A stretch of DNA of 64,000 bases, taken from NCBI RefSeq assembly GCF_004361735.1, contig NZ_SNVV01000002.1, positions 1 through 64,000 on the forward strand, read 5' to 3'. A program made the position numbers and the translations under genes. The notes under the pieces were generated by a model. The model saw only the letters and a program-made list of their open reading frames with translations, was not told the DNA's origin and searched no databases. Below, one piece after another: positions 51,543 to 61,590 of the stretch. Position 1 is the stretch's first letter. Each line of letters starts with the position of its first letter. This DNA is from Azoarcus indigens. Its GTDB lineage: Bacteria > Pseudomonadota > Gammaproteobacteria > Burkholderiales > Rhodocyclaceae.

Positions 51543-52121
51543 TCAGCCCCGGTGCGCGGCGGCGATCAGTTCCAGCAGCCGGCGGCCGTGGGCCGGTATG
51601 GCGGCGTCCCGGGTCATCTGGAAGCGCACGATCATGCCTTCCACCACCAGCATCGCCTCGTCGGCCGCTTGGTGAGGTTCCCGCAGATCGCAGCGGCCGG
51701 CATAGGCGGCGATCCAGTCGCGCAATTCCGCCTTGTGGCCGGCGGCGATGGCACCGACTTCCGGTGTCGCCGGCACGCCGCTCTCGGCAACCGCGTTGAT
51801 GAAGGCGCAGCCGCGGTAGTCGGCGTCCGAGAACCAGTTTCCCAGCGCGTCCGCCAGCGCCGCCAGGCCAGGGCGCGTCGCGGAAGCCGTCTCCACCGCG
51901 GCGGTGAAGCGCGCCATCCAGGCCTCGTGGCGGAGCTGCAGGAAAGCGAGGATGAGGTCGTTCTTGGACGGGAAGTGGCGGTAGAAGGACATCTTGGCCA
52001 CGCCCGACTCGGCGATGATGCGGTCTATGCCGGTCGCCCGCAGGCCCTCGCCATAGAAGAGGCGGCAGGCGGTATCCAGGATGCGCTGGCGGGCGGGCAG
52101 GGCAGGGGTGGCGGCGGTCAT
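51543..52121 (-). CDS. TetR-family repressor
   Basis: A 192-residue protein. The N-terminal HTH is typical: RQRILDTACRLFYGEGLRATGIDRIIAESGVAKMSFYRHFPSKNDLILAFLQ. The C-terminal ligand domain includes RGCAFINAVAE, found in the TetR_C group with AcrR-like members. It is divergent from the DUF1348 gene, and a long inverted repeat sits between them 33-68 bp upstream of its start. Confidence 0.92.
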   Translation of the reverse strand: MTAATPALPARQRILDTACRLFYGEGLRATGIDRIIAESGVAKMSFYRHFPSKNDLILAFLQLRHEAWMARFTAAVETASATRPGLAALADALGNWFSDADYRGCAFINAVAESGVPATPEVGAIAAGHKAELRDWIAAYAGRCDLREPHQAADEAMLVVEGMIVRFQMTRDAAIPAHGRRLLELIAAAHRG

Positions 52122-52153
52122 CGGGCAGGCTTGAACATTGAAGGCGTTGACAG

Positions 52154-52189
52154 ACAGACCTGTCTACATAAGAGTGTAGACAGGTCTGT
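52154..52189. promoter_or_regulatory. Long inverted repeat between TetR and DUF1348 genes (operator)
   Basis: Two 15-bp arms, ACAGACCTGTCTACA and TGTAGACAGGTCTGT, are perfect inverted copies separated by TAAGAG. Each arm contains its own small palindrome (AGACCTGTCT / AGACAGGTCT), so the site could hold two repressor dimers or one dimer on either arm. It is the only strong dyad in the divergent interval and very probably the TetR operator for both genes. Confidence 0.85.
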
Positions 52190-52290
52190 ATCGTACCTCG
52201 GCCCGGCCAGCCTGTACCACTTCCGCTTCACTTCCATGTTCCCCGCCGCAGACCCGCCCGCGGGTCTCACCACGACCAGGAGTCTCCCAA

Positions 52291-52770
52291 ATGAGCGCCA
52301 ACGAACAAAGCCGCCCGCCCCTGCCGCCCTTCACCCACGACAGTGCCATCGTGAAGGTCCGCCTCGCCGAAGACGCCTGGAATTCCCGCGATCCCGAGCG
52401 GGTGGCGCTGGCCTACACCGAGGACAGCCGCTGGCGCAATCGCGCGGAATTCGTCACCGGTCGGGCGCAGATCGTCGAACTCCTGCGCCGCAAGTGGGCC
52501 CGCGAACTGGATTACCGCCTGATCAAGGAACTGTGGGCGACGGAGGGCGAGCGCATCGCGGTGCGCTTCGCCTACGAGTGGCGGGATGACGCTGGCAACT
52601 GGTTCCGCGCCTATGGCAACGAAAACTGGGAGTTCGATGCCGCCGGCCTGATGCGCCGCCGCCACGCCTCCATCAACGACCTGCCGATCAAGGAGAGCGA
52701 ACGCAAGTTCCACTGGCCCCAGGGCCGCCGGCCGGACGACCACCCGGGGTTGAGCGAACTGGGCCTGTAA
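52291..52770 (+). CDS. DUF1348 / NTF2-like protein
   Basis: A 159-residue soluble protein starting [54 protein letters not shown]. The remaining pattern, [60 protein letters not shown], is the nuclear-transport-factor-2-like DUF1348 family. TetR-DUF1348 divergent pairs occur widely and suggest a small-molecule detoxification or isomerase role, which is not established. Confidence 0.9.
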   Translation: MSANEQSRPPLPPFTHDSAIVKVRLAEDAWNSRDPERVALAYTEDSRWRNRAEFVTGRAQIVELLRRKWARELDYRLIKELWATEGERIAVRFAYEWRDDAGNWFRAYGNENWEFDAAGLMRRRHASINDLPIKESERKFHWPQGRRPDDHPGLSELGL

Positions 52771-52787
52771 ACAGGGGCCCGGGGCGA

Positions 52788-52823
52788 GGGCGGCGGCACC
52801 ACGGCGGCAGTGGTCCGCCGCCC
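52788..52823 (+). terminator. Long hairpin after the DUF1348 gene
   Basis: GGGCGGCGG-ACCAC pairs with GTGGT-CCGCCGCCC, with one bulged C and a 7-base loop, 17 bp after the stop. It lacks a T-tract. It is probably the transcript end of the DUF1348 gene. Confidence 0.6.
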
Positions 52824-52973
52824 CGCATCCGGCCTTGCACCCGCTCCGCCACTGGTGATAGAGCGGGCGCCGCCGCCCGGCGTTTCCGCCCGGCGCATCT
52901 GCTGCGGCGCGACAACCTCTTGCCGTTGTCCTGTGCAAGAATGGCCGCAATGACGGTCACTTCGCGGGGCATC

Positions 52974-55424
52974 ATGACGGGTGTGTTCTTTCGTTTTTTT
53001 CCGCGCCTCGCCGGCCGCCTCGCAATATTCTGGCTGCTGCTGGCCCTGCCGCTGGCGGTGCCGGCGGCACGCGTGGAAGGAACGGCGCCACGCGCCCATG
53101 TGCTGGTGCTCATGTCGTACCACCACGGCCACAGCTGGGAGGACACTATCCTGAAAGGGATAGATGAGTGGCATGGCGTGGGCAATGCCCAGCGGCCAGT
53201 GTTCCATGTGGAATGGATGGACTCCCGGCGTTATCCCGACGCCGCCCAGCGCGAACGCTTCGCCGGCTATCTGCGCGAGAAGTACCGCGGCCAGCCCTTC
53301 GATCTCGTCATCACGGTAGACAACAACGCCCTGGAGTTCGCCCTGCACGACAGCGAACTCCTCGCCGGCACGCCCATCGTGTTCTGCGGCGTCAATGGCG
53401 ATCCCGTGCCCATCGTCGGTGGCCGGGCCGGTGTCACCGGCGTGGCGGAGCACTTCGACCTGGAACGCACCCTGAGGCTGGCGCGCGCGCTGCACGAGGA
53501 CGCCGGCATGCTGCTTTTCCTCACCGCGGCGGACGAAACCGGCGCCGGCATCCGGGAGACGCTGCGCCGGGCGCTGGATGCGATGCAGGTGGAGCTGCCG
53601 GTGGACCACTGGGTGGTGGACAACCTGGCGCAGATCGCGCCCCGCCTGAAGGCCTTGCCGGAGAAGACGCTGATCTTCGCCTTCGGCTCCATGCCGGAGA
53701 CCGCCGGCGGTCGCACGCTGGGGCCGGAGGAGGTGGTGGCCTACCTGCGGGCGCGCACCGCGCTGCCGCTGTATTCCGACCTCGACCGCACGGTTGGCTT
53801 CGGCGCCGTCGGCGGCTATATGAACAGCGGGCTGGAAACCGGCCGCGTCACCGCCGGCCTTGCCATCCGGGTGCTGGAGGGGGAAGACCCGGCGGCCATC
53901 CCCTACGTCTATGACGCGCCGCTGGCGCTGGTCTTCGACTACAAGGAGCTGCGCCGGCTGGGCATTCCCACCCGCAAGCTGCCCGAAGGCCGCGTGCTGC
54001 TCAATGCGCCGCCCTCGCTCTTCGACCCGGAATACCGCGGCCAGCTCATCGCCTTCTCCACCGTGGTCGCGCTGCTGCTGCTGGCCTTGATCGCCCTGCT
54101 GTTCCGCAGCCGCATGCAGGCGGAACGCCAGGCCGCCTTGCGCTACCAGGCCACCCATGACGAACTCACCGGCCTGCCCAACCGGCGCTGGTTGATGGAA
54201 CACCTGGCGGCGCGCGCGCCGGAGGGCGGGAGCCTGGCGCTGGTGATGCTGGATCTCAACCGCTTCAAGCTGGTGAACGATACCTACGGCCACTCCTTCG
54301 GCGATGAACTGGTGGCGGCGGTGGCGCTGAGGCTGAAGCAGTGGCTGATTAATGATGAGCTGCTGGTGCGCTTCAGCGGCGACGCCTTCGTCATCGTCAC
54401 CCGCTGCGACAGCGACGGCGCGCTGGAGGGCGTGCGCGAGCGCTGCAGCAGGATGCTGGTGGAGCCCTTCATGATCAAGGGCCGGCGCATCCCGGTTTCT
54501 GCTGCCTTCGGCATGAGCATCGCCCCGGGCGGCAGCGACGAGCATGAGCGCCTGCTGCGCGAGGCGGATACCGCCATGTACGAGGCCAAGCGCTCCGGCC
54601 GCGCCCAGGTGGTGTTGTTCGACAACGGCATCCATGAACGCGCGGTGCGCCAGTTCCAGATCGAGGCTGCCTTGCAACTGGCGCTGGAGCGCGGCGAGAT
54701 CGGGGTGCATTTTCAGCCCATCGTCGATAGCGACAGCGGCCGCACCGCCGGCTTCGAGGCGCTGGCGCGGTGGACCCATGCCGACCTCGGCCCCATTCCG
54801 CCGGTGGAGTTCATTCGCGCCGCCACCGAATCCGGCCGCATCGGCCAGCTCACCCAACTGGTGCTGCGCGCCGCCTGCCGCGCCTTCGTGCCGCACCTGT
54901 GCGCCCACGGCCAGCCCTACCTGGCGGTGAACGTGTCGGTGAGCGACATCTATGCGGACGAGTTCTCCACCCGCCTGGTCGAGATCCTCGCTGCCGAAGG
55001 CGTGCCGCCGGACCGGCTGGTGCTGGAGGTGACCGAGGACATGCTGCTGGGCGACGTGCATGCGGTCACTCAGGCGCTGGCGCGGCTGCGCGATCAGGGC
55101 GTGCGCATCGCCATCGACGACTTCGGCACCGGCTACGCCTCCATGGGCTACCTGTCGAACTACATGGTGAACATCATCAAGATCGACCGCTCCTTCGTGC
55201 GCAACATCCTCACCAACGGCTCGGACCAGAAGATCGTGCGCGCAGTGGTGTCCATGGCCGCCGACCTGGAGCTGGCGGTGGTCACCGAGGGCGTGGAGAC
55301 GGCCGAGCAGGCGGCGCTGCTGCGTCAGCTGGGCTGCGTGCTGCTGCAGGGCTACGCCTATGGCCGGCCGCGGCCGCCGGAGGAGTGGGCGGTGGACGGC
55401 AGGCTGGAGGCGCTCAGCGCCTGA
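52974..55424 (+). CDS. Periplasmic-sensor GGDEF/EAL protein, degenerate GGDEF and intact EAL
   Basis: About 816 residues; the start is uncertain (ATGs at 52920, 52941 and 52974), and I choose the last because it opens a signal peptide (MTGVFFRFFPRLAGRLAIFWLLLAL). Residues about 40-335 resemble the ABC substrate-binding-like sensor domain (HVLVLMSYHHGHSWEDTILKGIDEWH). One membrane helix follows, then a GGDEF domain whose signature is FSGDAF (about 468-472) instead of GGDEF, so cyclase activity is doubtful. The EAL domain has EAL (about 595-597), NVSVSD, EVTEDM, IDDFGTGYAS, KIDRSF and TEGVET, so c-di-GMP hydrolysis is likely. It would lower c-di-GMP in response to a periplasmic ligand. Confidence 0.88.
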   Translation: MTGVFFRFFPRLAGRLAIFWLLLALPLAVPAARVEGTAPRAHVLVLMSYHHGHSWEDTILKGIDEWHGVGNAQRPVFHVEWMDSRRYPDAAQRERFAGYLREKYRGQPFDLVITVDNNALEFALHDSELLAGTPIVFCGVNGDPVPIVGGRAGVTGVAEHFDLERTLRLARALHEDAGMLLFLTAADETGAGIRETLRRALDAMQVELPVDHWVVDNLAQIAPRLKALPEKTLIFAFGSMPETAGGRTLGPEEVVAYLRARTALPLYSDLDRTVGFGAVGGYMNSGLETGRVTAGLAIRVLEGEDPAAIPYVYDAPLALVFDYKELRRLGIPTRKLPEGRVLLNAPPSLFDPEYRGQLIAFSTVVALLLLALIALLFRSRMQAERQAALRYQATHDELTGLPNRRWLMEHLAARAPEGGSLALVMLDLNRFKLVNDTYGHSFGDELVAAVALRLKQWLINDELLVRFSGDAFVIVTRCDSDGALEGVRERCSRMLVEPFMIKGRRIPVSAAFGMSIAPGGSDEHERLLREADTAMYEAKRSGRAQVVLFDNGIHERAVRQFQIEAALQLALERGEIGVHFQPIVDSDSGRTAGFEALARWTHADLGPIPPVEFIRAATESGRIGQLTQLVLRAACRAFVPHLCAHGQPYLAVNVSVSDIYADEFSTRLVEILAAEGVPPDRLVLEVTEDMLLGDVHAVTQALARLRDQGVRIAIDDFGTGYASMGYLSNYMVNIIKIDRSFVRNILTNGSDQKIVRAVVSMAADLELAVVTEGVETAEQAALLRQLGCVLLQGYAYGRPRPPEEWAVDGRLEALSA

Positions 55425-55569
55425 GGGCTGCCCCCCTGTGGCAGCGGCCACGGCCAGCCCGGCCGGCGCGGGCTCTCCGTGCTCCCAGTTCGACCGCAAG
55501 AAGCGGGTTTCCCCCGTCCTTCCCCAGCATCGAAACTGCTTTCTCCCCGAATTCGAAGGAGAAGCAGAC

Positions 55570-56334
55570 ATGGGCAAGCTGAGCGACAAGACGGCGATCA
55601 TCACCGGCGCGAGTTCCGGCATAGGCCGGGCGGCGGCGCGGCTGTTCGCCGGGGAGGGCGCGGCGTTGGTGCTGGTTGCCCGCCGGGAGGCGGAGCTGGC
55701 CGCCCTGGTGGCGGAGATCGCGGCCGCCGGCGGCCGCGCGGTGGCGCTGGCGGGCGACGTGGCGGAGGAGGCCACCGCACGGCGGGCGGTGGACATGGCG
55801 CAGGAAACCTACGGCGGGCTGGACATCGCCTTCAACAACGCCGGCACGCTGGGCGAACTGGGGCCGACCACCGGGGTTTCGCTGGAAGGCTGGCGGCGCA
55901 CGCTGGAAACCAATCTCACCAGCGCCTTCCTGGGCGCCCGCCACCAGATCCCGGCGATGCTGGCGCGCGGCGGCGGCTCCCTCATCTTCACCTCCACCTT
56001 CGTCGGCCATACGGTCGGCTTTCCCGGCACCGCCGCCTATGCGGCCAGCAAGGCCGGGCTGATCGGCCTGGTGCAGACCCTGGCCGCCGAGTTCGGCCCG
56101 CAGGGCCTGCGAGTGAACGCCCTGCTGCCGGGCGGTACCGACACCCCGATGGGCGCGCAGATGAGCACCACGCCGGAAGCCATGGCCGCGGTCGCTGCCC
56201 TGCATGCGCTCAAGCGCATCGCCCGGCCGGAGGAACTGGCGCAGGCCGCGCTGTTCCTCGCCTCGCCGCAATCCTCCTTCATGACCGGCGCGGCGATGCT
56301 GGTGGATGGCGGCGTCTCCATCAACCGCAGCTGA
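55570..56334 (+). CDS. Short-chain dehydrogenase/reductase
   Basis: A 254-residue SDR, preceded by GAAGGAGAAGC. The cofactor motif TGASSGIGRA is at about 13-22, followed by NNAGTLGEL, the catalytic Ser (FTSTFVGH), YAASK (Tyr and Lys) and the C-terminal PEELAQAALFLASPQSSFMTGAAMLVDGG. The substrate is not predictable. It stands 145 bp after the GGDEF/EAL gene and ends 6 bp before the convergent nirE stop. Confidence 0.9.
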   Translation: MGKLSDKTAIITGASSGIGRAAARLFAGEGAALVLVARREAELAALVAEIAAAGGRAVALAGDVAEEATARRAVDMAQETYGGLDIAFNNAGTLGELGPTTGVSLEGWRRTLETNLTSAFLGARHQIPAMLARGGGSLIFTSTFVGHTVGFPGTAAYAASKAGLIGLVQTLAAEFGPQGLRVNALLPGGTDTPMGAQMSTTPEAMAAVAALHALKRIARPEELAQAALFLASPQSSFMTGAAMLVDGGVSINRS

Positions 56335-56340
56335 AGCCCC

Positions 56341-57264
56341 TCAGGCCGGAACCGCCGCAGCCGGCGCCGGCGCCCGTTGCGGCATCGCCGGCTGCAGCAC
56401 CTCGTGCAGGCGGGTGACGCTGCCGATCACGATCAGCGAGGGCGAGCCGAGCCCGGCCGCGCGCACCGCCGCCGGCAGGGTGGCCAGCGGCTGGCCGACC
56501 ACGCGCTGCTGCGGGGTGGAGGCGGCATGCACCACCGCCGCCGGCGTATCCGCCGGCAGGCCGTGGGCGATCAGTGCGTCGCAGATCAGCTCCAGCGCCC
56601 CCAGCCCCATGTAGATCACCACCGTCTGCTGCGGGCGGGCGAGGGCGGTCCAGTCCAGGTTCACCGTGCCGTCCTTCAAGTGGCCGGTGGCGAACACCAG
56701 CGTCTGCGCATGTTCCCGGTGGGTCAGTGGAATGCCGGTACAAGCGGCCATGCCGGAGGCGGCGGTGATGCCGGGCACCACCTCGCACACCACGCCGGCC
56801 GCCGCCAGCGTTTCCATCTCCTCGCCGCCACGGCCGAAGATGAAGGGATCGCCGCCCTTCAGCCGTACCACCCGCAAGCCTTGCCGCGCCAGCCGCAGCA
56901 GCAGGCGGTTGATGTCTCCCTGCGGCAGCGCATGCCGGCCGGCTTCCTTGCCGACGTAGATGCGCTGGGCATCCTCCGGGATGAGGTCGAGTACGCCGCT
57001 GCCGACCAGATTGTCATAGACCACCACCTCCGCCTCGGCGATGCGCCGCGCCGCACGCAGCGTCAACAGTTCCGGGTCGCCCGGACCGGCGCCGACCAGG
57101 CTCACCCAGCCGCAGCGGGCGCCGCCGTGCGGCAGGCCGCCGGCTGCCGGCGGCGCCAGCGGAAATGCCTTCGGGATACAGACCGGCGGCCGGAAGGCGA
57201 GGCGGGCGAGTGTCTCCTGCACGGAGATCTGGCTACAGGTGTCGCGGTATCGGGCATTCACCAT
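56341..57264 (-). CDS. nirE: Uroporphyrinogen-III C-methyltransferase (haem d1 synthesis)
   Basis: About 307 residues from ATG at 57264 (MVNARYRDTCSQIS), with GAGGG upstream; an ATG at 57279 is possible. The catalytic domain has GAGPGDPELLT, VRLKGGDPFIFGRGGEE, VVPGITAASGMAA and HLKDGTVNLDW, the SUMT signature. It converts uroporphyrinogen III to precorrin-2, the entry to sirohaem and haem d1. Divergence from nirS with a shared 151-bp promoter region points to the nirE role in d1 supply rather than to cobalamin, though cysG-type substitution cannot be excluded. An N-terminal extension of about 40 residues is unusual. Confidence 0.88.
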   Translation of the reverse strand: MVNARYRDTCSQISVQETLARLAFRPPVCIPKAFPLAPPAAGGLPHGGARCGWVSLVGAGPGDPELLTLRAARRIAEAEVVVYDNLVGSGVLDLIPEDAQRIYVGKEAGRHALPQGDINRLLLRLARQGLRVVRLKGGDPFIFGRGGEEMETLAAAGVVCEVVPGITAASGMAACTGIPLTHREHAQTLVFATGHLKDGTVNLDWTALARPQQTVVIYMGLGALELICDALIAHGLPADTPAAVVHAASTPQQRVVGQPLATLPAAVRAAGLGSPSLIVIGSVTRLHEVLQPAMPQRAPAPAAAVPA

Positions 57265-57321
57265 GATTCCCTCATGCAAGAGCTTGGTGGCGACTCTAGC
57301 AGCCGGGCCGACCCGCTGAAA

Positions 57322-57335
57322 TTGACTGAAGTTAA
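57322..57335 (+). promoter_or_regulatory. FNR/DNR-type box before nirS
   Basis: TTGACTGAAGTTAA matches the FNR/CRP-family anaerobic site TTGAC-N4-GTCAA with one mismatch in the right half. Its centre is about 41 bp upstream of the expected transcription start, if TACAGA at 57356-57361 is the -10. Nitric-oxide-sensing DNR/NnrR regulators use the same sequence. Confidence 0.6.
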
Positions 57336-57403
57336 AGACTTAAATTTTGTAGGGGTACAGAGTCCGCCCTGCTTGATTGATGAACCTGCAGCAGCAGTCT
57401 TGA

Positions 57404-59095
<1,692 letters not shown>

Positions 59096-59183
59096 TCCCC
59101 GGCCGCGCCGGTGCCGCCTCCCGCGCAGCCGGCGGGCGGTGGCCGCTGGCGCGGCGGGCATCATCATCCAGTGGAATGAAGAC

Positions 59184-59804
59184 ATGAGCGAGCAAAACAA
59201 CAAGGACGGCACGCCGGAGGGCGGCCGCCGCGGCGGCCTGTTCGCCCGGCTGCGCCGGCCCAGCGCGCGCTGGTCGCTGGGCACGCTGCTGGTGGCCGGC
59301 TTCGTCGTCGGCGTCGCCTTCTGGGGCGGCTTCAACACCGCAATGGAAGCGACCAACACCGAGGCCTTCTGCATCGGCTGCCACGAGATGTATGACAACG
59401 TCTACCAGGAGTACAAGCAGACCATCCACTACTCCAACCGCACCGGCGTGCGCGCGGTATGTGCCGATTGTCATGTGCCCAAGGACTGGACGCACAAGAT
59501 GATCCGCAAGGTGCAGGCCTCCCGCGAGCTCTACGGCAAGCTCACCGGCAGCATAGACACGGCGGAGAAGTTCGAGGCCAAGCGCCTGCAGCTGGCGCGG
59601 CGCGAATGGGCGCGCATGAAGGCCGCCGATTCCCGCGAATGCCGCAACTGCCACAGCCTGGAAAGCATGAACAGCGAGAAGCAGCAGCAACGTGCGCGCA
59701 AGCAGCACGAGATGGCGCGCGAGGACAACATGACCTGCATCGACTGCCACAAGGGCATCGCGCACCACAAACCCTCGGGCATGACCGAGCAAGACGAGGA
59801 ATGA
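59184..59804 (+). CDS. nirT: Tetrahaem cytochrome c of the NapC/NirT family
   Basis: A 206-residue protein with one N-terminal membrane anchor (WSLGTLLVAGFVVGVAFWGGF) and four c-type haem motifs: CIGCH, CADCH, CRNCH and CIDCH. This is the NapC/NirT plan: it takes electrons from quinol and passes them to periplasmic reductases. Placement directly after nirS supports the NirT role of feeding the nitrite reductase chain. Confidence 0.92.
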   Translation: MSEQNNKDGTPEGGRRGGLFARLRRPSARWSLGTLLVAGFVVGVAFWGGFNTAMEATNTEAFCIGCHEMYDNVYQEYKQTIHYSNRTGVRAVCADCHVPKDWTHKMIRKVQASRELYGKLTGSIDTAEKFEAKRLQLARREWARMKAADSRECRNCHSLESMNSEKQQQRARKQHEMAREDNMTCIDCHKGIAHHKPSGMTEQDEE

Positions 59805-59859
59805 GCCAGCCTGCGGCCCCGGCGCGCAGGCGCCGCGACCGCGCTGAAGGAGAAGCAAG

Positions 59860-60762
59860 ATGAGCAAGAGAGCGATGGCGGCAATGGAACTGAAACGGGC
59901 GGCGGGTGCGGCGGGCCTGGGCCTGCTCTGCATGCTGGCGGCGAACCCGGCGGCGGCGGCCGCGCCGGCGGACTGGAACAAGGTGCCCGCCACCTCGGTC
60001 ACGCTGTTCTACCCCGGCGTGGCGGCGATGGAGTGGATCACCAAGGGCACCGAGCACGGCGGCGCGCGGGCGCTGCGCAAGGGCGATGCCTGTGCCGACT
60101 GCCACAGCGAGGAAACCGCCAAGATGGGCCAGCTCATCGTCAGCGGCCAGAAGCTGGAGCCGGCGCCCATCGCCGGCAAGGCCGGCTCCATTCCGGTGCA
60201 GGTGCGCGCCGCGCATGACGGCGACACCCTCTACCTGCGCTTCTCGTGGAAGCAGCCCAAGCCGGCCGGCGGCGCCAGGATGGACGACAAGAACCCGGTG
60301 AAGATCGCCTTCATGCTGGACGCCGGCAAGGTGGAAGGCGCCGGCCAGAGCGGCTGCTGGGCGAGCTGCCACGCGGATTCGCGCACCATGCCGGGCGCGG
60401 CGGACACCAAGAAGAAGTATGTGAAGAACGGCTCGCTGGCCAGTGGCGTGTTCTACGACCTGGTGCAATGGCGCAGCGGCGAGAAGAAGGGCTACGACGG
60501 CTACGTGGCCGACGCCCGCGTCATGGAAGGCGGCAAGGCACTGGTGGCCGCCGAGGGCAAGCTGGACGGCGACACCTGGACGGTGACCTTCGCCCGCAAG
60601 TTCGCTGGCGGCGAAGGCGACGTCACGCTGGCGCCGGGCCAGGTCTACAACTTCGGCTTCGCCATCCATGACGATCACGCCGCGGGCCGCTTCCACCAGG
60701 TGTCGCTGGGTTACAAGCTGGGCATAGACACCAAGGCGGACGTGGTCGCGAGCAAGCAATGA
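59860..60762 (+). CDS. Ethylbenzene-dehydrogenase-like c-type cytochrome
   Basis: A 300-residue exported protein (MSKRAMAAMELKRAAG, signal ending ANPAAAAAPAD). A first haem motif CADCH is at about 82-86. A second site, GQSGCWASCHADS (about 164-176), reads CxxxCH, one residue longer than the canonical motif. The surrounding NPVKIAFMLDAGKVEGA and the C-terminal VYNFGFAIHDDHAAGRFHQVSLGYKLGID match the DMSO-reductase-gamma/ethylbenzene dehydrogenase haem-binding fold. It presumably shuttles electrons within the nir chain, between NirT and NirS. The stop overlaps the cupredoxin start (ATGA). Confidence 0.85.
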   Translation: MSKRAMAAMELKRAAGAAGLGLLCMLAANPAAAAAPADWNKVPATSVTLFYPGVAAMEWITKGTEHGGARALRKGDACADCHSEETAKMGQLIVSGQKLEPAPIAGKAGSIPVQVRAAHDGDTLYLRFSWKQPKPAGGARMDDKNPVKIAFMLDAGKVEGAGQSGCWASCHADSRTMPGAADTKKKYVKNGSLASGVFYDLVQWRSGEKKGYDGYVADARVMEGGKALVAAEGKLDGDTWTVTFARKFAGGEGDVTLAPGQVYNFGFAIHDDHAAGRFHQVSLGYKLGIDTKADVVASKQ

Positions 60763-61112
60763 AGCCCCCGGGGCCTTGCGGCCGCGGCGCGGGCTGTGCC
60801 CTGGCGGCGCTGGCGGCGGCCTTGCTGCTGCTGGCCTCGCCGGCCTGGGGCGCGGAGCACCGGGTGGAGGTGGTGGACTACGCCTACCGCCCGGCGGAGC
60901 TGACCATACAGCCGGGCGACACGGTGACCTGGAGCAACCGCGAGAAGCGCGTCAGCCACTCGGTGCTGTTCGACGCCAGCGGCCAGGAGTCGGAGCGCTT
61001 CTTCCCCGGCGAAAGCTGGTCGCACACCTTCGAGGCGGAGGGCGAGTTCGCCTACCACTGCGGCCCGCATCCGGAGATGAAGGGCAGGGTGGTGGTGCGC
61101 GGGCAGCGTTGA
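60759..61112 (+). CDS. Small blue-copper protein (cupredoxin)
   Basis: A 117-residue protein with a signal peptide ending PAWGAEH. The type 1 copper ligands are all present: His67 (RVSHSVLF), Cys101, His104 and Met107 in YHCGPHPEMKG. The spacing is that of plastocyanin/pseudoazurin-like proteins. It overlaps the preceding cytochrome gene and likely serves as an electron donor in the nitrite-reducing chain or accepts electrons from the neighbouring cytochrome. Confidence 0.9.
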   Translation: MKPPGPCGRGAGCALAALAAALLLLASPAWGAEHRVEVVDYAYRPAELTIQPGDTVTWSNREKRVSHSVLFDASGQESERFFPGESWSHTFEAEGEFAYHCGPHPEMKGRVVVRGQR

Positions 61113-61590
61113 TCTGGTGGCTGGACACTCCGGCTTCGTTGGGATGAGTTCTGTGGCGGGAGAGGGGCGGGCCCTTTGGTGGGCTCAGGGCTGGCACGCC
61201 CCAGCAAGGCCCTTCGACAGGCTCAGGGCGAACGGCCTCCTGTGATGGGTTGCCGGCTTGATGAACAACGCTCAACCCGGGAACACCGTTCGCGCTGAGC
61301 GAAGTCGAAGGGCATCGCGGGCACTGTGTTCCGACATCGCCAGCCCGGAGCCGGCTGAAGGCTTTCAGTCGCTGCATGCTCAGTCGGCGCGCCGAGGGAG
61401 CCTCTCCTGCTGACGAAAGGAAAGCGGTGCGACGCCGGCGTGCGCCGCTTTTCCGCCTTCCGTGAACCGCCTTTCCCGCCCGCCATGCGCCCCTGCAGTT
61501 CACCGCCTCCGCCGCGTTGATACGAGTCAAAGTTTTCGCCGCGCCGCAGGTTCATCTTGAGCCGCATTGCATGTCAGCAGGAAGCCCGTC
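61113..61590. other. Intergenic region with a large inverted repeat before nirC
   Basis: Nearly 480 bp without a supported gene splits the nir cluster in two. It contains the inverted repeat at 61209-61313 and GC-rich runs. A separate promoter for nirCFD might lie at 61500-61580, but I cannot point to clear hexamers. Confidence 0.5.
61209..61313. repeat. Dispersed inverted repeat (GCCCTTCGACAGGCTCAGGG type)
   Basis: The left arm, GCCCTTCGACAGGCTCAGGG plus CGAACGGC (61209-61236), and the right arm, CCGTTCGCGCTGAGCGAAGTCGAAGGGC (61286-61313), form an imperfect inverted repeat about 105 bp long. The CTTCGACAGGCTCAGGGCGAACGG phrase is a familiar intergenic repeat of beta- and gammaproteobacteria. 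It may form an mRNA stem-loop between the two nir transcripts. Confidence 0.75.

Noticed and set aside
57374-57388. TTGATTGATGAACC as an FNR site near the nirS start
   Set aside because: Only the left half matches and the position is too close to the gene; the site at 57322-57335 fits better.
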